In this document: positions 9,326 through 18,201 of the stretch, one piece after another
Numbering within the stretch: the first letter of the stretch is position 1
How the letters are laid out: the number at the start of each line of letters is the position of its first letter
DNA from: an uncultured Bacteroides sp.
Lineage (GTDB): Bacteria; Bacteroidota; Bacteroidia; Bacteroidales; Bacteroidaceae
Length of the DNA stretch: 64,000 nucleotides
Assembly: GCF_902491285.1 (NCBI RefSeq)
Contig: NZ_CABUHK010000011.1
Span: 1-64,000 of the forward strand
Reading direction: 5' to 3'
Made by a program: the position numbers and the translations under genes
Notes under the pieces: model-generated
Database searches by the model: none
The model's input: only the letters and a program-made list of their open reading frames with translations
What the model was told of the DNA's origin: nothing

Positions 9326-9363
9326 AAGGCATCTCAATCAGATTTGGGATGCCTTTCTTTTTG
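9326..9363 (+). terminator. intrinsic terminator of valS
   Basis: Ten-base arms at 9326-9335 and 9346-9355 (AAGGCATC pairs with GATGCCTT, plus one wobble) enclose a ten-base loop. A T-rich tail follows. Confidence 0.85.
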
Positions 9364-9388
9364 AAAAAAGAAATTAATGTTATCTTTG
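9360..9388 (+). promoter_or_regulatory. promoter of the histidine kinase gene
   Basis: TATCTTTG at 9381-9388 fits the -7 consensus. TTTG at 9360-9363 lies 17 bp upstream, slightly short of the usual spacing, and overlaps the U-tract of the valS terminator. The predicted leader is about 25 nt. Confidence 0.55.
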
Positions 9389-9418
9389 TTTCCAACTAAT
9401 ATTATAGAACATCTATAG

Positions 9419-11314
9419 ATGAAACAAGTGTTGAAGGTTCTCTCATTTTTCGGATTATTCCTTATTATTGAAGGAATCTTATCACCCATGTCGGCTCGGA
9501 CCGAAAATTCAAATAAAGAAGTATTAGTACTGAACTCCATTAATTTTAATTTACCTTGGGCTAAACATTTTTATTGGTATGTGCACGATGCCCTTCAGAA
9601 GAAGGATATATCTGTCAAGGCGGAGTCACTTAGCGTACCTGCTTTAGCAAACAGGATGGAAGCGAATGCCATAGTCGGTCATTTACGGCAGAAGTATCCG
9701 GTTCCGCCTAGTGCTGTTGTGCTGATTGGAGATCCGGGGTGGATTGTTTGCCGTGAATTATTTGATGACGTTTGGAAGGATGTTCCGGTGATTGTGACGA
9801 ATGCCCGCGACCGCCTGCCTGCATCTTTGGATGTTCTGTTGTCGCATGCTCCGTTGACGGAAACGAACAGCGTCTCCGGTGAAGAATGGAGACGGGGGTA
9901 TAACATAACAGTCTTGAAGCAGCATTATTATGCAAAGGAAACAATCGAACTGATTTATCAACTGATACCTGATATGAAACGTTTGGCATTCATTTCAGAC
10001 GACAGATATATAAGTGAAGAAACCCGTGGAGACGTCAAAGAAGCGGTAGAGAAAAACTTCCCTGATTTACAGTTGGAACTTCTTTCCACCACCCACTTAT
10101 CGACAGAAATGCTGCTGGATACGTTACGCAGCTATGAACCGAATACGGGAATCATTTATTATTCGTGGTTTGAATCACACAACGAAAACGATAACAACTA
10201 CCTTTTTGACCATATCCAGGAGATTATCACCAATTTCAGCCCGTCTCCTCTATTCCTTCTTTCTCCCGAAGACTTGTCGAATAATACGTATGCCGGCGGC
10301 TATTATGTTTCAACAGAATCTTTTTGTGATGCTGTATTGGAAAACCTGGAACTTATCTTGAATGGAGAGCAAGCGCGGAATATCCCGGGCAAAGTGGGAG
10401 GAAAAGGGAACGCCTATCTCTCTTATCCGGTATTGAAATCCTACAATATCCCTTCATCGCGCTATCCGAAGAATGCTTTCTACGTTAATGAGCCCAAAGC
10501 ATTTTTTCTGCAATATCGTGCCGAAATCCTTTCCGGTTCTATCTTCTTGTTTATTTTGGTCGTTGCTATTACCTATTATATTCGTCTTCTTCGAAAAGCA
10601 TATAGCCGCTTGCGTGAAGCAATGGAGAAGGCAGAGCAGGCCAACCAGCTCAAGTCTGCCTTTCTTGCCAATATGAGCCACGAAATTCGTACGCCATTAA
10701 ATGCGATTGTCGGTTTCTCCAATATGCTTCCCGAAATAGAAGACCGTGCGGAGATGCGTGAATATGCGGATATCATCGAAACCAATACAGACCTGTTGCT
10801 TCAGTTGATTAATGACATTCTGGACTTATCGAAGATTGAAGCCGGAACATTTGATTTTTGCCCTTCATTGATTGATGTGAATCAGACTCTCACCGAAATC
10901 GAACAGGGTATGCAGTTGCGTCTGAAAAACGATACTGTCACGTTTACTTTTGCCGAACGGCTGCCGGAGTGTACTTTTTATATAGATAAGAACCGTCTGA
11001 TACAGTTGCTTTCCAACTTTGCAATCAACGCTATCAAATTTACTGAGGTGGGAACTATCCGCATGGGGTATCGTATGGTAGATGACGGAATGATTTACTT
11101 TTATGTGTCGGACACTGGCTGTGGGATGTCACATGAACAATGTGCCCATGTGTTCGAACGGTTTGTGAAATACAATCCTTTCATACAAGGCACGGGACTG
11201 GGACTTTCTATCTGTCATACTATCGTTGAGCGCTTGAAAGGGGAGATTGGAGTGGACTCGGAAGAAGGTAAAGGTTCTACTTTCTGGTTTACTTTGCCTT
11301 ACCGGCAGGAATAA
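9419..11314 (+). CDS. sensor histidine kinase with periplasmic binding-protein-like sensor
   Basis: A 631-residue inner-membrane protein. A signal/TM segment at residues 1-26 is followed by a periplasmic domain to about 365 that resembles the ABC substrate-binding fold (VLVLNSINFNLPWAKHF, then VVLIGDPGW). A TM helix lies at about 371-388. HisKA has the phosphorylated His421 in NMSHEIRTPLNAIVGF, and a HATPase domain has GTGLGLSICHTIVERLKG. There is no receiver or DNA-binding domain, unlike the hybrid regulators of many Bacteroides PULs. No response regulator gene is adjacent. It ends 61 bp before the convergent PUL sigma gene, so a link to that PUL is possible but unproven. Confidence 0.9.
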   Translation: MKQVLKVLSFFGLFLIIEGILSPMSARTENSNKEVLVLNSINFNLPWAKHFYWYVHDALQKKDISVKAESLSVPALANRMEANAIVGHLRQKYPVPPSAVVLIGDPGWIVCRELFDDVWKDVPVIVTNARDRLPASLDVLLSHAPLTETNSVSGEEWRRGYNITVLKQHYYAKETIELIYQLIPDMKRLAFISDDRYISEETRGDVKEAVEKNFPDLQLELLSTTHLSTEMLLDTLRSYEPNTGIIYYSWFESHNENDNNYLFDHIQEIITNFSPSPLFLLSPEDLSNNTYAGGYYVSTESFCDAVLENLELILNGEQARNIPGKVGGKGNAYLSYPVLKSYNIPSSRYPKNAFYVNEPKAFFLQYRAEILSGSIFLFILVVAITYYIRLLRKAYSRLREAMEKAEQANQLKSAFLANMSHEIRTPLNAIVGFSNMLPEIEDRAEMREYADIIETNTDLLLQLINDILDLSKIEAGTFDFCPSLIDVNQTLTEIEQGMQLRLKNDTVTFTFAERLPECTFYIDKNRLIQLLSNFAINAIKFTEVGTIRMGYRMVDDGMIYFYVSDTGCGMSHEQCAHVFERFVKYNPFIQGTGLGLSICHTIVERLKGEIGVDSEEGKGSTFWFTLPYRQE

Positions 11315-11375
11315 GAAATTAATAAATTGATGAATTTCATAAGTATCCGGCAGGATTTTGTAAATTCAGCCGGTT

Positions 11376-11951
11376 TTAAGGAAATAAGAGTGGTAATAGT
11401 AGCGGAAGATAATCTTTCAAGTCCGTGCGTAGCTGCTTTAACGCCTGTTGAATGCGGTAATCTATTGTTTTGGGAGATACGCCCAGTGTTTCCGCAATTT
11501 CTTTATAGCTCATATCCCGGAAACGGTGCATCACGAAAGCTTCCCGATAGCTTTCGGGTAGTGTTGCAATGGCTTCTTCAATTCGTTTGGTAAGCTCTTC
11601 AATCTGATAGTAGTCCGTATCTTGCAGCATTTCCTGCATCTCTTCATAGAAGCGGGTGTCGGCACGTTGGGTGGCGTCGATGTGGGCGAGTTTGTTTAAG
11701 GCCCTGCGGTACACCATCTTAAAAAGATAAGAATTAAGGGAAGATTCGATAACCAGAGTTTCCCGATTTTCCCAAATCCATAAAAGAGAATCTTCCACAA
11801 TCTCTTCCGCATCTTCCAGATCAACAAACCGGTGACCATACGCACACAATATCGGATAATATCTCCGAAAGAGCGTGTCGAATGCTTTCATATCTCCGTG
11901 TCGGATGGCTGATAACAAAAAAATGTTCTCTGACTGGTAGTTTTCTTTCAT
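11376..11951 (-). CDS. ECF sigma factor of the polysaccharide utilization locus
   Basis: A 191-residue sigma-70-family protein with region 2 at about residues 20-95 (FRRYYPILCAYGHRFV, EEIVEDSLLWIWENRE, SLNSYLFKMVYRRALN). Region 4 lies at about 125-180 (IATLPESYREAFVMHRFRDMSYKEIAETLGVS). It belongs to the Bacteroides FecI-like group that controls susC/susD operons together with a FecR anti-sigma. Here it is transcribed away from fecR, so the two are divergent. It should be held inactive by FecR until SusC signals that glycan is present (known for the family; inferred here). Confidence 0.9.
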   Translation of the reverse strand: MKENYQSENIFLLSAIRHGDMKAFDTLFRRYYPILCAYGHRFVDLEDAEEIVEDSLLWIWENRETLVIESSLNSYLFKMVYRRALNKLAHIDATQRADTRFYEEMQEMLQDTDYYQIEELTKRIEEAIATLPESYREAFVMHRFRDMSYKEIAETLGVSPKTIDYRIQQALKQLRTDLKDYLPLLLPLLFP

Positions 11952-11974
11952 GTATTAGCTTTGTAATTTCACTG

Positions 11975-12003
11975 CAAATATAGCTTTTTTATAAGAAAAC
12001 AAA
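11975..12003 (-). promoter_or_regulatory. promoter of the PUL sigma gene
   Basis: On the minus strand TATATTTG (11975-11982) matches the -7 box. TTTG (12000-12003) lies 17 bp upstream, so the spacing is short. Confidence 0.45.
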
Positions 12004-12087
12004 GATTTTCAGAAAAAAAATGGATTTTAGTTTAGGAATCTATCCGGAGTCTCTTGTCTCATATATAAAAGACAAGAAAAACAGAAT

Positions 12088-13104
12088 ATGGATAATACAG
12101 ATAATAATAGAATAGACGAATTGCTTCCCCGTTATTGTGAAGGGCAAGTGGCGGAGGAAGAACGTTTGCAGGTCGAGACTTGGATGAGTGAATCGGAAGA
12201 AAACCGGCGGATAGCAAAGCAGATTCATACGCTTTATCTGGCTGCGGATACCATTCAGGTAATGAAGAAAGTCGACACAGAGAAAGCATTGTCGAGGGTA
12301 AAAAGCAGGATGACAAGTAAGAAGAAAACGATGTGGTGGGAATGGGCGCAACGGGCGGCAGCAGTTTTGTTCATTCCACTCCTCGTTACTTTGATGTTGC
12401 AGTATTGGGGAAACGGTGAGCAAGAATTGGCACAAATGATGGAGATAAAGACTAATCCCGGAATGACAACCTCATTGACATTACCCGATGGTACACTTGT
12501 TTTCCTGAATTCGGAATCAACACTAAGTTACCCGTCACGCTTTGACGGAGATACGCGAAACGTAAACTTACAGGGAGAAGCTTATTTCGAAGTTGCCAAG
12601 AATCCGGAAAAGAAATTTATAGTCTCTACACCTCATCGGTCACAAATAGAAGTACTGGGCACTCATTTCAATGTAGAAGCATACGAAAAAGAAAATAGGG
12701 TTTCGGCCACATTGGTAGAAGGAAAAATAGGCTTTATCTACAAATGCGATAATACTTCGAAGAAAGTACTAATGGCACCCGGACAGAAATTGGTCTATGA
12801 TTCGAAAGACACTAAGGTACAACTTTATGCCACTTCCGGTGAATCGGAGACAGCTTGGAAAGAAGGTAAGATTATATTCAGAAACACTCCTTTGGAAGAA
12901 GGCTTGCGAATGTTGGAAAAACGGTATAATGTAGAGTTTATCATTAAAAACAATCGTTTGAAAGGAGATTCATTTACAGGTACATTCACCAACCAACGCC
13001 TGGAACGTATCCTTGAATACTTCCAGCTTTCCTCTCAAATCCGTTGGCGTTATCTTGACTCCCCGAATATAACAGATGAAAAAAGTAAGATAGAAATATA
13101 TTGA
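12088..13104 (+). CDS. FecR-family anti-sigma factor
   Basis: A 338-residue inner-membrane regulator. The N-terminal cytoplasmic part (residues 1-85, LLPRYCEGQVAEEERLQVETWM) should bind the sigma factor. A TM helix lies at about 88-106. The periplasmic FecR domain spans about 120-220 (GMTTSLTLPDGTLVFLNSES, then GEAYFEVAKNPEKKFIV). A C-terminal DUF4974 domain at about 250-320 (FRNTPLEEGLRMLEKRYNV) should contact the STN domain of the SusC next door. The gene heads the PUL on the plus strand and is divergent from its sigma factor across 136 bp. A small CTTGTC/GACAAG stem lies in its leader at 12053-12076. Confidence 0.93.
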   Translation: MDNTDNNRIDELLPRYCEGQVAEEERLQVETWMSESEENRRIAKQIHTLYLAADTIQVMKKVDTEKALSRVKSRMTSKKKTMWWEWAQRAAAVLFIPLLVTLMLQYWGNGEQELAQMMEIKTNPGMTTSLTLPDGTLVFLNSESTLSYPSRFDGDTRNVNLQGEAYFEVAKNPEKKFIVSTPHRSQIEVLGTHFNVEAYEKENRVSATLVEGKIGFIYKCDNTSKKVLMAPGQKLVYDSKDTKVQLYATSGESETAWKEGKIIFRNTPLEEGLRMLEKRYNVEFIIKNNRLKGDSFTGTFTNQRLERILEYFQLSSQIRWRYLDSPNITDEKSKIEIY

Positions 13105-13154
13105 TTTGACAACCTTAAAAACTGAAATGCAATGAAAGACAGACCCCCTTAAAT

Positions 13155-13194
13155 AAAAAACATACGGGATGATATTGGCGTATCTTCCCGTATG
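13155..13194 (-). terminator. terminator of the antisense RNA
   Basis: Nine-base arms CATACGGGA (13161-13169) and TCCCGTATG (13186-13194) lie across a 16-nt loop. Read on the minus strand, the stem is followed directly by TTTTTTATTT, an excellent intrinsic terminator. Read on the plus strand, no T-run follows at once, so the signal favours the antisense direction. Confidence 0.75.
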
Positions 13195-13262
13195 GAAATC
13201 GGTAAATCTTTTTGATGCTTGTTTGGCGACAAGCTTAGATAAACTTTTTATTAACTTTAAGT
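13155..13262 (-). ncRNA. predicted antisense small RNA over the susC leader
   Basis: The fecR-susC gap contains a complete minus-strand transcription unit. It has a Bacteroides promoter (13268-13299), then about 105 nt, then an intrinsic terminator whose U-tract ends near 13155. The RNA would have a 5' stem (GCTTGT/ACAAGC, 13218-13235) and the terminator stem. It would be fully complementary to the susC 5' leader. In B. fragilis the PUL-linked sRNA DonS lies antisense beside a susC homologue and represses it. The layout here is similar, so a DonS-like function is inferred. Boundaries are estimates. Confidence 0.6.
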
Positions 13263-13267
13263 CATTA

Positions 13268-13299
13268 CAAATTTATGCAAAATTATTTTAGCATCCAAT
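13268..13299 (-). promoter_or_regulatory. minus-strand promoter of the antisense RNA
   Basis: The minus strand reads ATTG, 20 bp, then TAAATTTG: a near-consensus -33 and a consensus -7 box (13296-13299 and 13268-13275). A second possible -7 box, TAATTTTG, lies at 13278-13285. The -7 box overlaps the susC start region. Confidence 0.55.
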
Positions 13300-16200
13300 T
13301 TTTATGGGTGGTAAAGTCGCTTTGGCTAACCTCAAAAAAAATCCCATTATCTATGAGACTGTTGATTTTATTCTTTGTATGCTCTATCGGATTGAGTTAT
13401 GCAGCCGATAGTTATGCTCAGAAAGCAATGATTAGTATTGATGTTCACAACCTGCGTGTGGAGGATATTTTGAAAGAGATTGAAGCGCAGTCGGACTTTG
13501 ACTTCTTCTTCAATAATAAACATGTGGATTTGAATCGTCGCGTCTCTGTATATGCAGATAAAAGCAATATATTCAGTGTATTGAAAGAAATATTTGCTGG
13601 TACTAATGTGAAATATTCCGTACTGGACAAGAAGATTATATTGTCTGTTGAAGCACAGTTGCCGCAGCAGAAGATTACGGTATCGGGGACGGTATTGGAC
13701 GTCAACGGTGAGCCGATAATCGGAGCCAGTGTACTGGAAAAAGGTGTACAGGGAAATGGTACGATAACAGATATTGACGGTCTTTTCAAACTTTCCGTAT
13801 CTTCATCGAAAGCACAATTGGAAATTTCATATATCGGTTATCAGCCGCAAACTGTTGTAGTACAAGCCGGTAAAAATATGAAAATCGTTTTGCAGGAAGA
13901 CTCCAGGCAACTGGATGAGGTAGTAGTGGTAGGCTATGGCACTCAGAGCAAGAAGACTCTGACCGGAGCTGTTTCTATGGTAAATATGGGCGATGTGGAA
14001 ATGAATACCGTACCGAATGTATCTCGCGCATTGGCAGGTAAGGCGGCTGGATTCCGTGTCAATCAAATCTCGGCTCAACCGGGTGGTGAGGCTAAATTCC
14101 GTATTCGTGGCGAAGCTTCTACAGGAGCGGGTAATGACCCCTTGTTTGTTATCGATGGTTTTCCCGTCTCTTCTTCCAGTAGTTTGAATTCGGGCAATGG
14201 ATATTATGAAGCCGGTAATATTGATAATGTGTTGGAATCATTGAATCCGGATGATATCGAGTCTATTTCGGTATTGAAGGATGCTGCCTCTACGGCCATT
14301 TATGGTGCGCGTGCCGGTCATGGGGTTGTCTTGATTACGACGAAGCGTGGTAAGAGCCAGAAGCCCAGAGTGACTTATTCCGGTATGGGTTCTGTACAGG
14401 TAGCCCGTTCAAATTATAAGATGCTCGATACCCGTATGTATATGGATATGTACAATAAGCAGATGTATGAGGAATGGTTGAAACTGAACGGAATGGGAAT
14501 ATATGAAGGATATGTGGACAAGCAGGATACTCCGCCCACGCAGTATAAACCGGCTTATAGCAATGATGAGATATTGTTGGCAAACGGTACCGATTGGCTG
14601 GATGCGGTGATGCGTAACGGATTTACCCAGCAGCACAATCTTTCCGTTAACGGTGGTACGGAGAAAACTCGTTATCTGGCTTCTATCAACTATATGAACC
14701 AGGAAGGTATTGTTAAGAATAATGGGGTAAGCCGTTTCTCTGCCCGTTTGAATTTGGATCAGGAACTCAGCAAATATGTTTCTTTCGGCCTGACAGCTAC
14801 TTATTCACAGAATAAATATGATAACGTACCTTTGGGAGATAATGCCAATGAATATTCCGGGGTATTGACCGGTGCTATCCAGTCCAATCCTACTATTCCT
14901 ATCTATGACTCCGAAGGCAATTATTTCATTGACCCGAAACGTCCTTTTGTGGCGAATCCGGTATCCTTGTTGGATATAAAGGATAACACGGTGAAAGACC
15001 GGTTGATAGGTTCTGCCTTTGTTTTGGTGAAACCTATTAAGGAATTAGAGTTGAAGATGCAATTGGGAGCCGATCGTAGTTTTCAGAAGCGTTCAAGTTA
15101 TTTGCCGAAAACCACGTTACAAGGAAAGAATCGGAACGGTAGAGCGGATATTTCTCAAGAAACCAGCACTACTTATTTGATGGAGCTGACAGCTCAATAC
15201 ACAAAGAGTTTTGGCGACCATAATGTAAAGGCTATCGGAGGTTATTCTTTCCAGAAATTCAAGAATGACGGATTGAGTGCGGGAAATGAGGATTTCCTGG
15301 TAGACGGATTTGGGTATAACAGTTTGAGTTCGGGTAATTATAAGAAACCTTCTGTGGGTTCATGGGCTTCAATAAACAGTATTGCTTCTTTGTTTGCTCG
15401 TGCCAACTATTCCTATAAAGGTAAATATTTGCTGGAAGCTACGGTACGCGCCGATGCCGCTTCCAATTTCGCACCCGAAAACCGTTGGGGATATTTCCCT
15501 TCTGTGTCGGCAGGGTGGATGATGAGTGAGGAGAACTTTATGCGAGGCGCTTCCAAGTGGCTGTCTATGTTGAAGTTGAGAGCTTCTTACGGTCAGACTG
15601 GTAACTCTAATGTAGGTTATCGTATTTATGATTATTATGAAGTGGGGAGAAGTGCAATTATCGGAGGTGCGGAATCCACCGGTGTATATGCTTCGGATTT
15701 GGGAAATAAGAGCTTGACTTGGGAAACAACGACGGAATTTAACGTAGGTGTGGACTTTGGGGTATTCAATAATCGGTTCAAGTTGACAGCCGAATACTTT
15801 AAACGTAAGATTACAGATTTGTTAGTAAAGGAAAAATCGTTGCCTTTCTATAATGAAGTTAATAAAATAGCGGGAAATATCGGTTCGACACAGAGCCAGG
15901 GGGTGGAAATCACATTGAATACGGTGAATGTCATTACCAAAGATTTTGAATGGGATACCACATTGACCCTCTCACACTATAACGATCGTTGGCTGAAGCG
16001 CGACCCGAATTGGAAACCGAGAGCTTATGAAAAAGAAGATGACCCGATACGTGCATGGTGGGAATACGAAGCAATCGGTATCCTGCAACCGGGAGAGAAA
16101 GCGCCGGATGCTCAGAAAGACTTGGTTCCGGGAATGATGATATTGAAAGATCGTGACGGTAACGGTGTCCTGGATGATGCGGATAAAGTGTATATGGGTA

Positions 16201-16658
16201 ATGGCGACCCGAAGATTATCTATGGCTTGAACAATTCATTCCGGTATAAGAATTTTGATTTGAACATCTATTTCTATGGTGAAGCGGGCAGAAAGAGAGG
16301 AGCCAGTTATTATGAAGGATGGACACGTATGGATAATGGTATCAACGTTTCCACCTATGCGCTGAAAGCATTCAACAGTAACAATCTGACGGCTACCGAT
16401 CCGACGTACGTCAGAGGTGGTAACGGTTGGGGAGATTACTATGTGAAATCAATCTATTACGTTCGTTGTGGGAATATAACGCTGGGATATAAAATCCCTG
16501 TCAGTCAGAAAATAGTGAATAATCTCCGTGTGTATGTAGACGTGAACAATCCGTTTGTGATTACTAACTGGACAGGTCTGGATCCTGAGACGGACAACGG
16601 AACCTATGCGTATCCTAATGTGACCTCTTATAATTTTGGTGTATCAATATCTTTCTAA
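13275..16658 (+). CDS. SusC/RagA TonB-dependent outer-membrane transporter with STN domain
   Basis: A 1127-residue glycan importer. After the signal sequence, an STN signalling domain (about residues 55-125, VHNLRVEDILKEIEAQSDFDF) should talk to FecR. A carboxypeptidase-regulatory-like domain follows (about 135-210, VSGTVLDVNGEPIIGASV). The plug comes next, with the SusC signature LDEVVVVGYGTQ, then a 22-strand barrel ending in aromatic residues (NFGVSISF). STN plus a neighbouring FecR shows that this transporter also acts as the sensor. The start at 13275 gives a long N-region. An internal ATG at 13353 starts a standard signal peptide and is a real alternative. SusD begins seven bases after the stop. 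Confidence 0.96.
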   Translation: MQNYFSIQFLWVVKSLWLTSKKIPLSMRLLILFFVCSIGLSYAADSYAQKAMISIDVHNLRVEDILKEIEAQSDFDFFFNNKHVDLNRRVSVYADKSNIFSVLKEIFAGTNVKYSVLDKKIILSVEAQLPQQKITVSGTVLDVNGEPIIGASVLEKGVQGNGTITDIDGLFKLSVSSSKAQLEISYIGYQPQTVVVQAGKNMKIVLQEDSRQLDEVVVVGYGTQSKKTLTGAVSMVNMGDVEMNTVPNVSRALAGKAAGFRVNQISAQPGGEAKFRIRGEASTGAGNDPLFVIDGFPVSSSSSLNSGNGYYEAGNIDNVLESLNPDDIESISVLKDAASTAIYGARAGHGVVLITTKRGKSQKPRVTYSGMGSVQVARSNYKMLDTRMYMDMYNKQMYEEWLKLNGMGIYEGYVDKQDTPPTQYKPAYSNDEILLANGTDWLDAVMRNGFTQQHNLSVNGGTEKTRYLASINYMNQEGIVKNNGVSRFSARLNLDQELSKYVSFGLTATYSQNKYDNVPLGDNANEYSGVLTGAIQSNPTIPIYDSEGNYFIDPKRPFVANPVSLLDIKDNTVKDRLIGSAFVLVKPIKELELKMQLGADRSFQKRSSYLPKTTLQGKNRNGRADISQETSTTYLMELTAQYTKSFGDHNVKAIGGYSFQKFKNDGLSAGNEDFLVDGFGYNSLSSGNYKKPSVGSWASINSIASLFARANYSYKGKYLLEATVRADAASNFAPENRWGYFPSVSAGWMMSEENFMRGASKWLSMLKLRASYGQTGNSNVGYRIYDYYEVGRSAIIGGAESTGVYASDLGNKSLTWETTTEFNVGVDFGVFNNRFKLTAEYFKRKITDLLVKEKSLPFYNEVNKIAGNIGSTQSQGVEITLNTVNVITKDFEWDTTLTLSHYNDRWLKRDPNWKPRAYEKEDDPIRAWWEYEAIGILQPGEKAPDAQKDLVPGMMILKDRDGNGVLDDADKVYMGNGDPKIIYGLNNSFRYKNFDLNIYFYGEAGRKRGASYYEGWTRMDNGINVSTYALKAFNSNNLTATDPTYVRGGNGWGDYYVKSIYYVRCGNITLGYKIPVSQKIVNNLRVYVDVNNPFVITNWTGLDPETDNGTYAYPNVTSYNFGVSISF

Positions 16659-16664
16659 TAAGTA

Positions 16665-18185
16665 ATGGACATGAAAAAGACAATTTATGCTGCAATAGCC
16701 ACTCTCTTGTTCCTCATATCGTCTTGTACGCTGGAACAGGAAGTATATAATAAGATTAACCCGGGAATGTTCCCGAAAAATGCTGAGGACGTAAATGCTT
16801 TGGTCAATTCGAGTGCTTACTATGTATTTTCTCCGTGGGGAATTTTTCAAGTAGCGGCAGGGTATGTGACGACTTCGGAAATGGTGACCGACTATGTGGA
16901 AAACACTTGGGGGTGGACTACTGTGTATAACTCGTACGAAGCTAACGACTGGCACATTGACGGAGACTACCGCCGTGTGTATGATTACTCCCAATACCTG
17001 GCTTCTATGACTCTGACACTGGAACGTATCAAAAATGTGGATATGGATGAAACCCTGAAAGAGCGTTATGCAGCCGAACTGAAATGCGGACGTGGCTTTA
17101 TGGCTTTTCTGATGTATGATATGTATGGCCCGATACCTGTTGCCGACCTGGAGACTTTACAGAAGCCGGAAGCGGAGATTGTTATTCCCCGTTTGTCCGA
17201 AGAAGCCATGCGTGAGTATATTGTTTCCAACTTGAAGGAAGCGGCAGCCATATTACCTTATAAATATGAAGATACGGATTACGGGCGTTTCACAAAAGGG
17301 CTTGCCAACACATTGCTGCTGAAGTTTTATATGATGACCAAGCAATGGGATGAAGCTGAGAAGATGGGACGTGAATTAACGAAATCGGAATATGGCTACA
17401 AGTTGGTGGACGATTATCACTCGTTATTCTCTCTGTCGGGCGAAAAGAACTCGGAAGTTATATTCTCTTGCATTGCCGAAGCCGGCGTCATGGAGCAGCA
17501 GTGGTTTGCACACGTGCTGACATCGGATTATCCGCTTCCTGCCGGAATGTCAGCGACTGCTTGGGGAGGATATAAAATATCCTGGCCTGCCTACGAATCT
17601 TTTGACCCGAAAGACAAAAGGCGTGAAAGAATTATAGGAGAATATACCGGTACGGAAGGCGTATATCACAGCCGTGCTACCGACCGTGACGGGGGAACAA
17701 CAGGGACGCTTTTTTATGGTGCCATTCCGGTGAAATATAAGATAGAAGGAGTAGTGGGCGAGAAGTGTGAAATAGATATGCCAATCTACCGTTATGCCGA
17801 TGTGTTGACTTTACTATCAGAAGCGATTGTCCGTAACGGAAATAGCATAACTCAGGAAGCGGTAAACTTATTGAACCAGGTTCGTGTCACTCACGGCGGC
17901 CTGAAAGCCTATCAATTGAGCGACTTTGCTTCTGTGGATGATTTCCTTGATAAACTGCTGGAAGAGCGCGGACATGAGTTCTATTTTGAAGGTGTGCGCC
18001 GGCAGGATTTGATCCGTCATGGAAAATTCATAGAAGCGGCACTTGCCAAAGCCCGATTTGCCGGACAACCGACAGGTAAAATCGAAACGAAGGTGGACGG
18101 ACAATATAAATATGAGAAATTCCCGTTGCCCACTCATTTGATTACTGAAGGACAAGGCATTATTATTCAGAATCCCGGTTACTAA
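16665..18185 (+). CDS. SusD/RagB nutrient-binding lipoprotein
   Basis: A 506-residue surface lipoprotein that caps the SusC barrel and binds the glycan. The lipobox is ISSC (Cys21, or Cys19 if ATG 16671 is used). The typical SusD layout is present: N-terminal TPR-like helices, then a C-terminal half with EERGHEFYFEGVRRQDLIRHGK, the hallmark RagB/SusD motif. It ends with a short YxxxPLPTHLI segment. It sits directly after susC in the operon. Ligand-binding residues cannot be assigned from sequence. Confidence 0.95.
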   Translation: MDMKKTIYAAIATLLFLISSCTLEQEVYNKINPGMFPKNAEDVNALVNSSAYYVFSPWGIFQVAAGYVTTSEMVTDYVENTWGWTTVYNSYEANDWHIDGDYRRVYDYSQYLASMTLTLERIKNVDMDETLKERYAAELKCGRGFMAFLMYDMYGPIPVADLETLQKPEAEIVIPRLSEEAMREYIVSNLKEAAAILPYKYEDTDYGRFTKGLANTLLLKFYMMTKQWDEAEKMGRELTKSEYGYKLVDDYHSLFSLSGEKNSEVIFSCIAEAGVMEQQWFAHVLTSDYPLPAGMSATAWGGYKISWPAYESFDPKDKRRERIIGEYTGTEGVYHSRATDRDGGTTGTLFYGAIPVKYKIEGVVGEKCEIDMPIYRYADVLTLLSEAIVRNGNSITQEAVNLLNQVRVTHGGLKAYQLSDFASVDDFLDKLLEERGHEFYFEGVRRQDLIRHGKFIEAALAKARFAGQPTGKIETKVDGQYKYEKFPLPTHLITEGQGIIIQNPGY

Positions 18186-18201
18186 AAAAACAGATAGTAT
18201 T

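Noticed and set aside
11327..11593. Small plus-strand frame after the histidine kinase that might be a partner protein
   Set aside because: It overlaps the 3' end of the minus-strand sigma gene and shows no receiver or other domain.
13161..13194. Terminator ending the fecR transcript on the plus strand
   Set aside because: After the stem, the plus strand has GAAATCGG before any T-run. The U-tract lies on the other strand, so I assign the stem to the antisense RNA. Partial plus-strand effect cannot be excluded.
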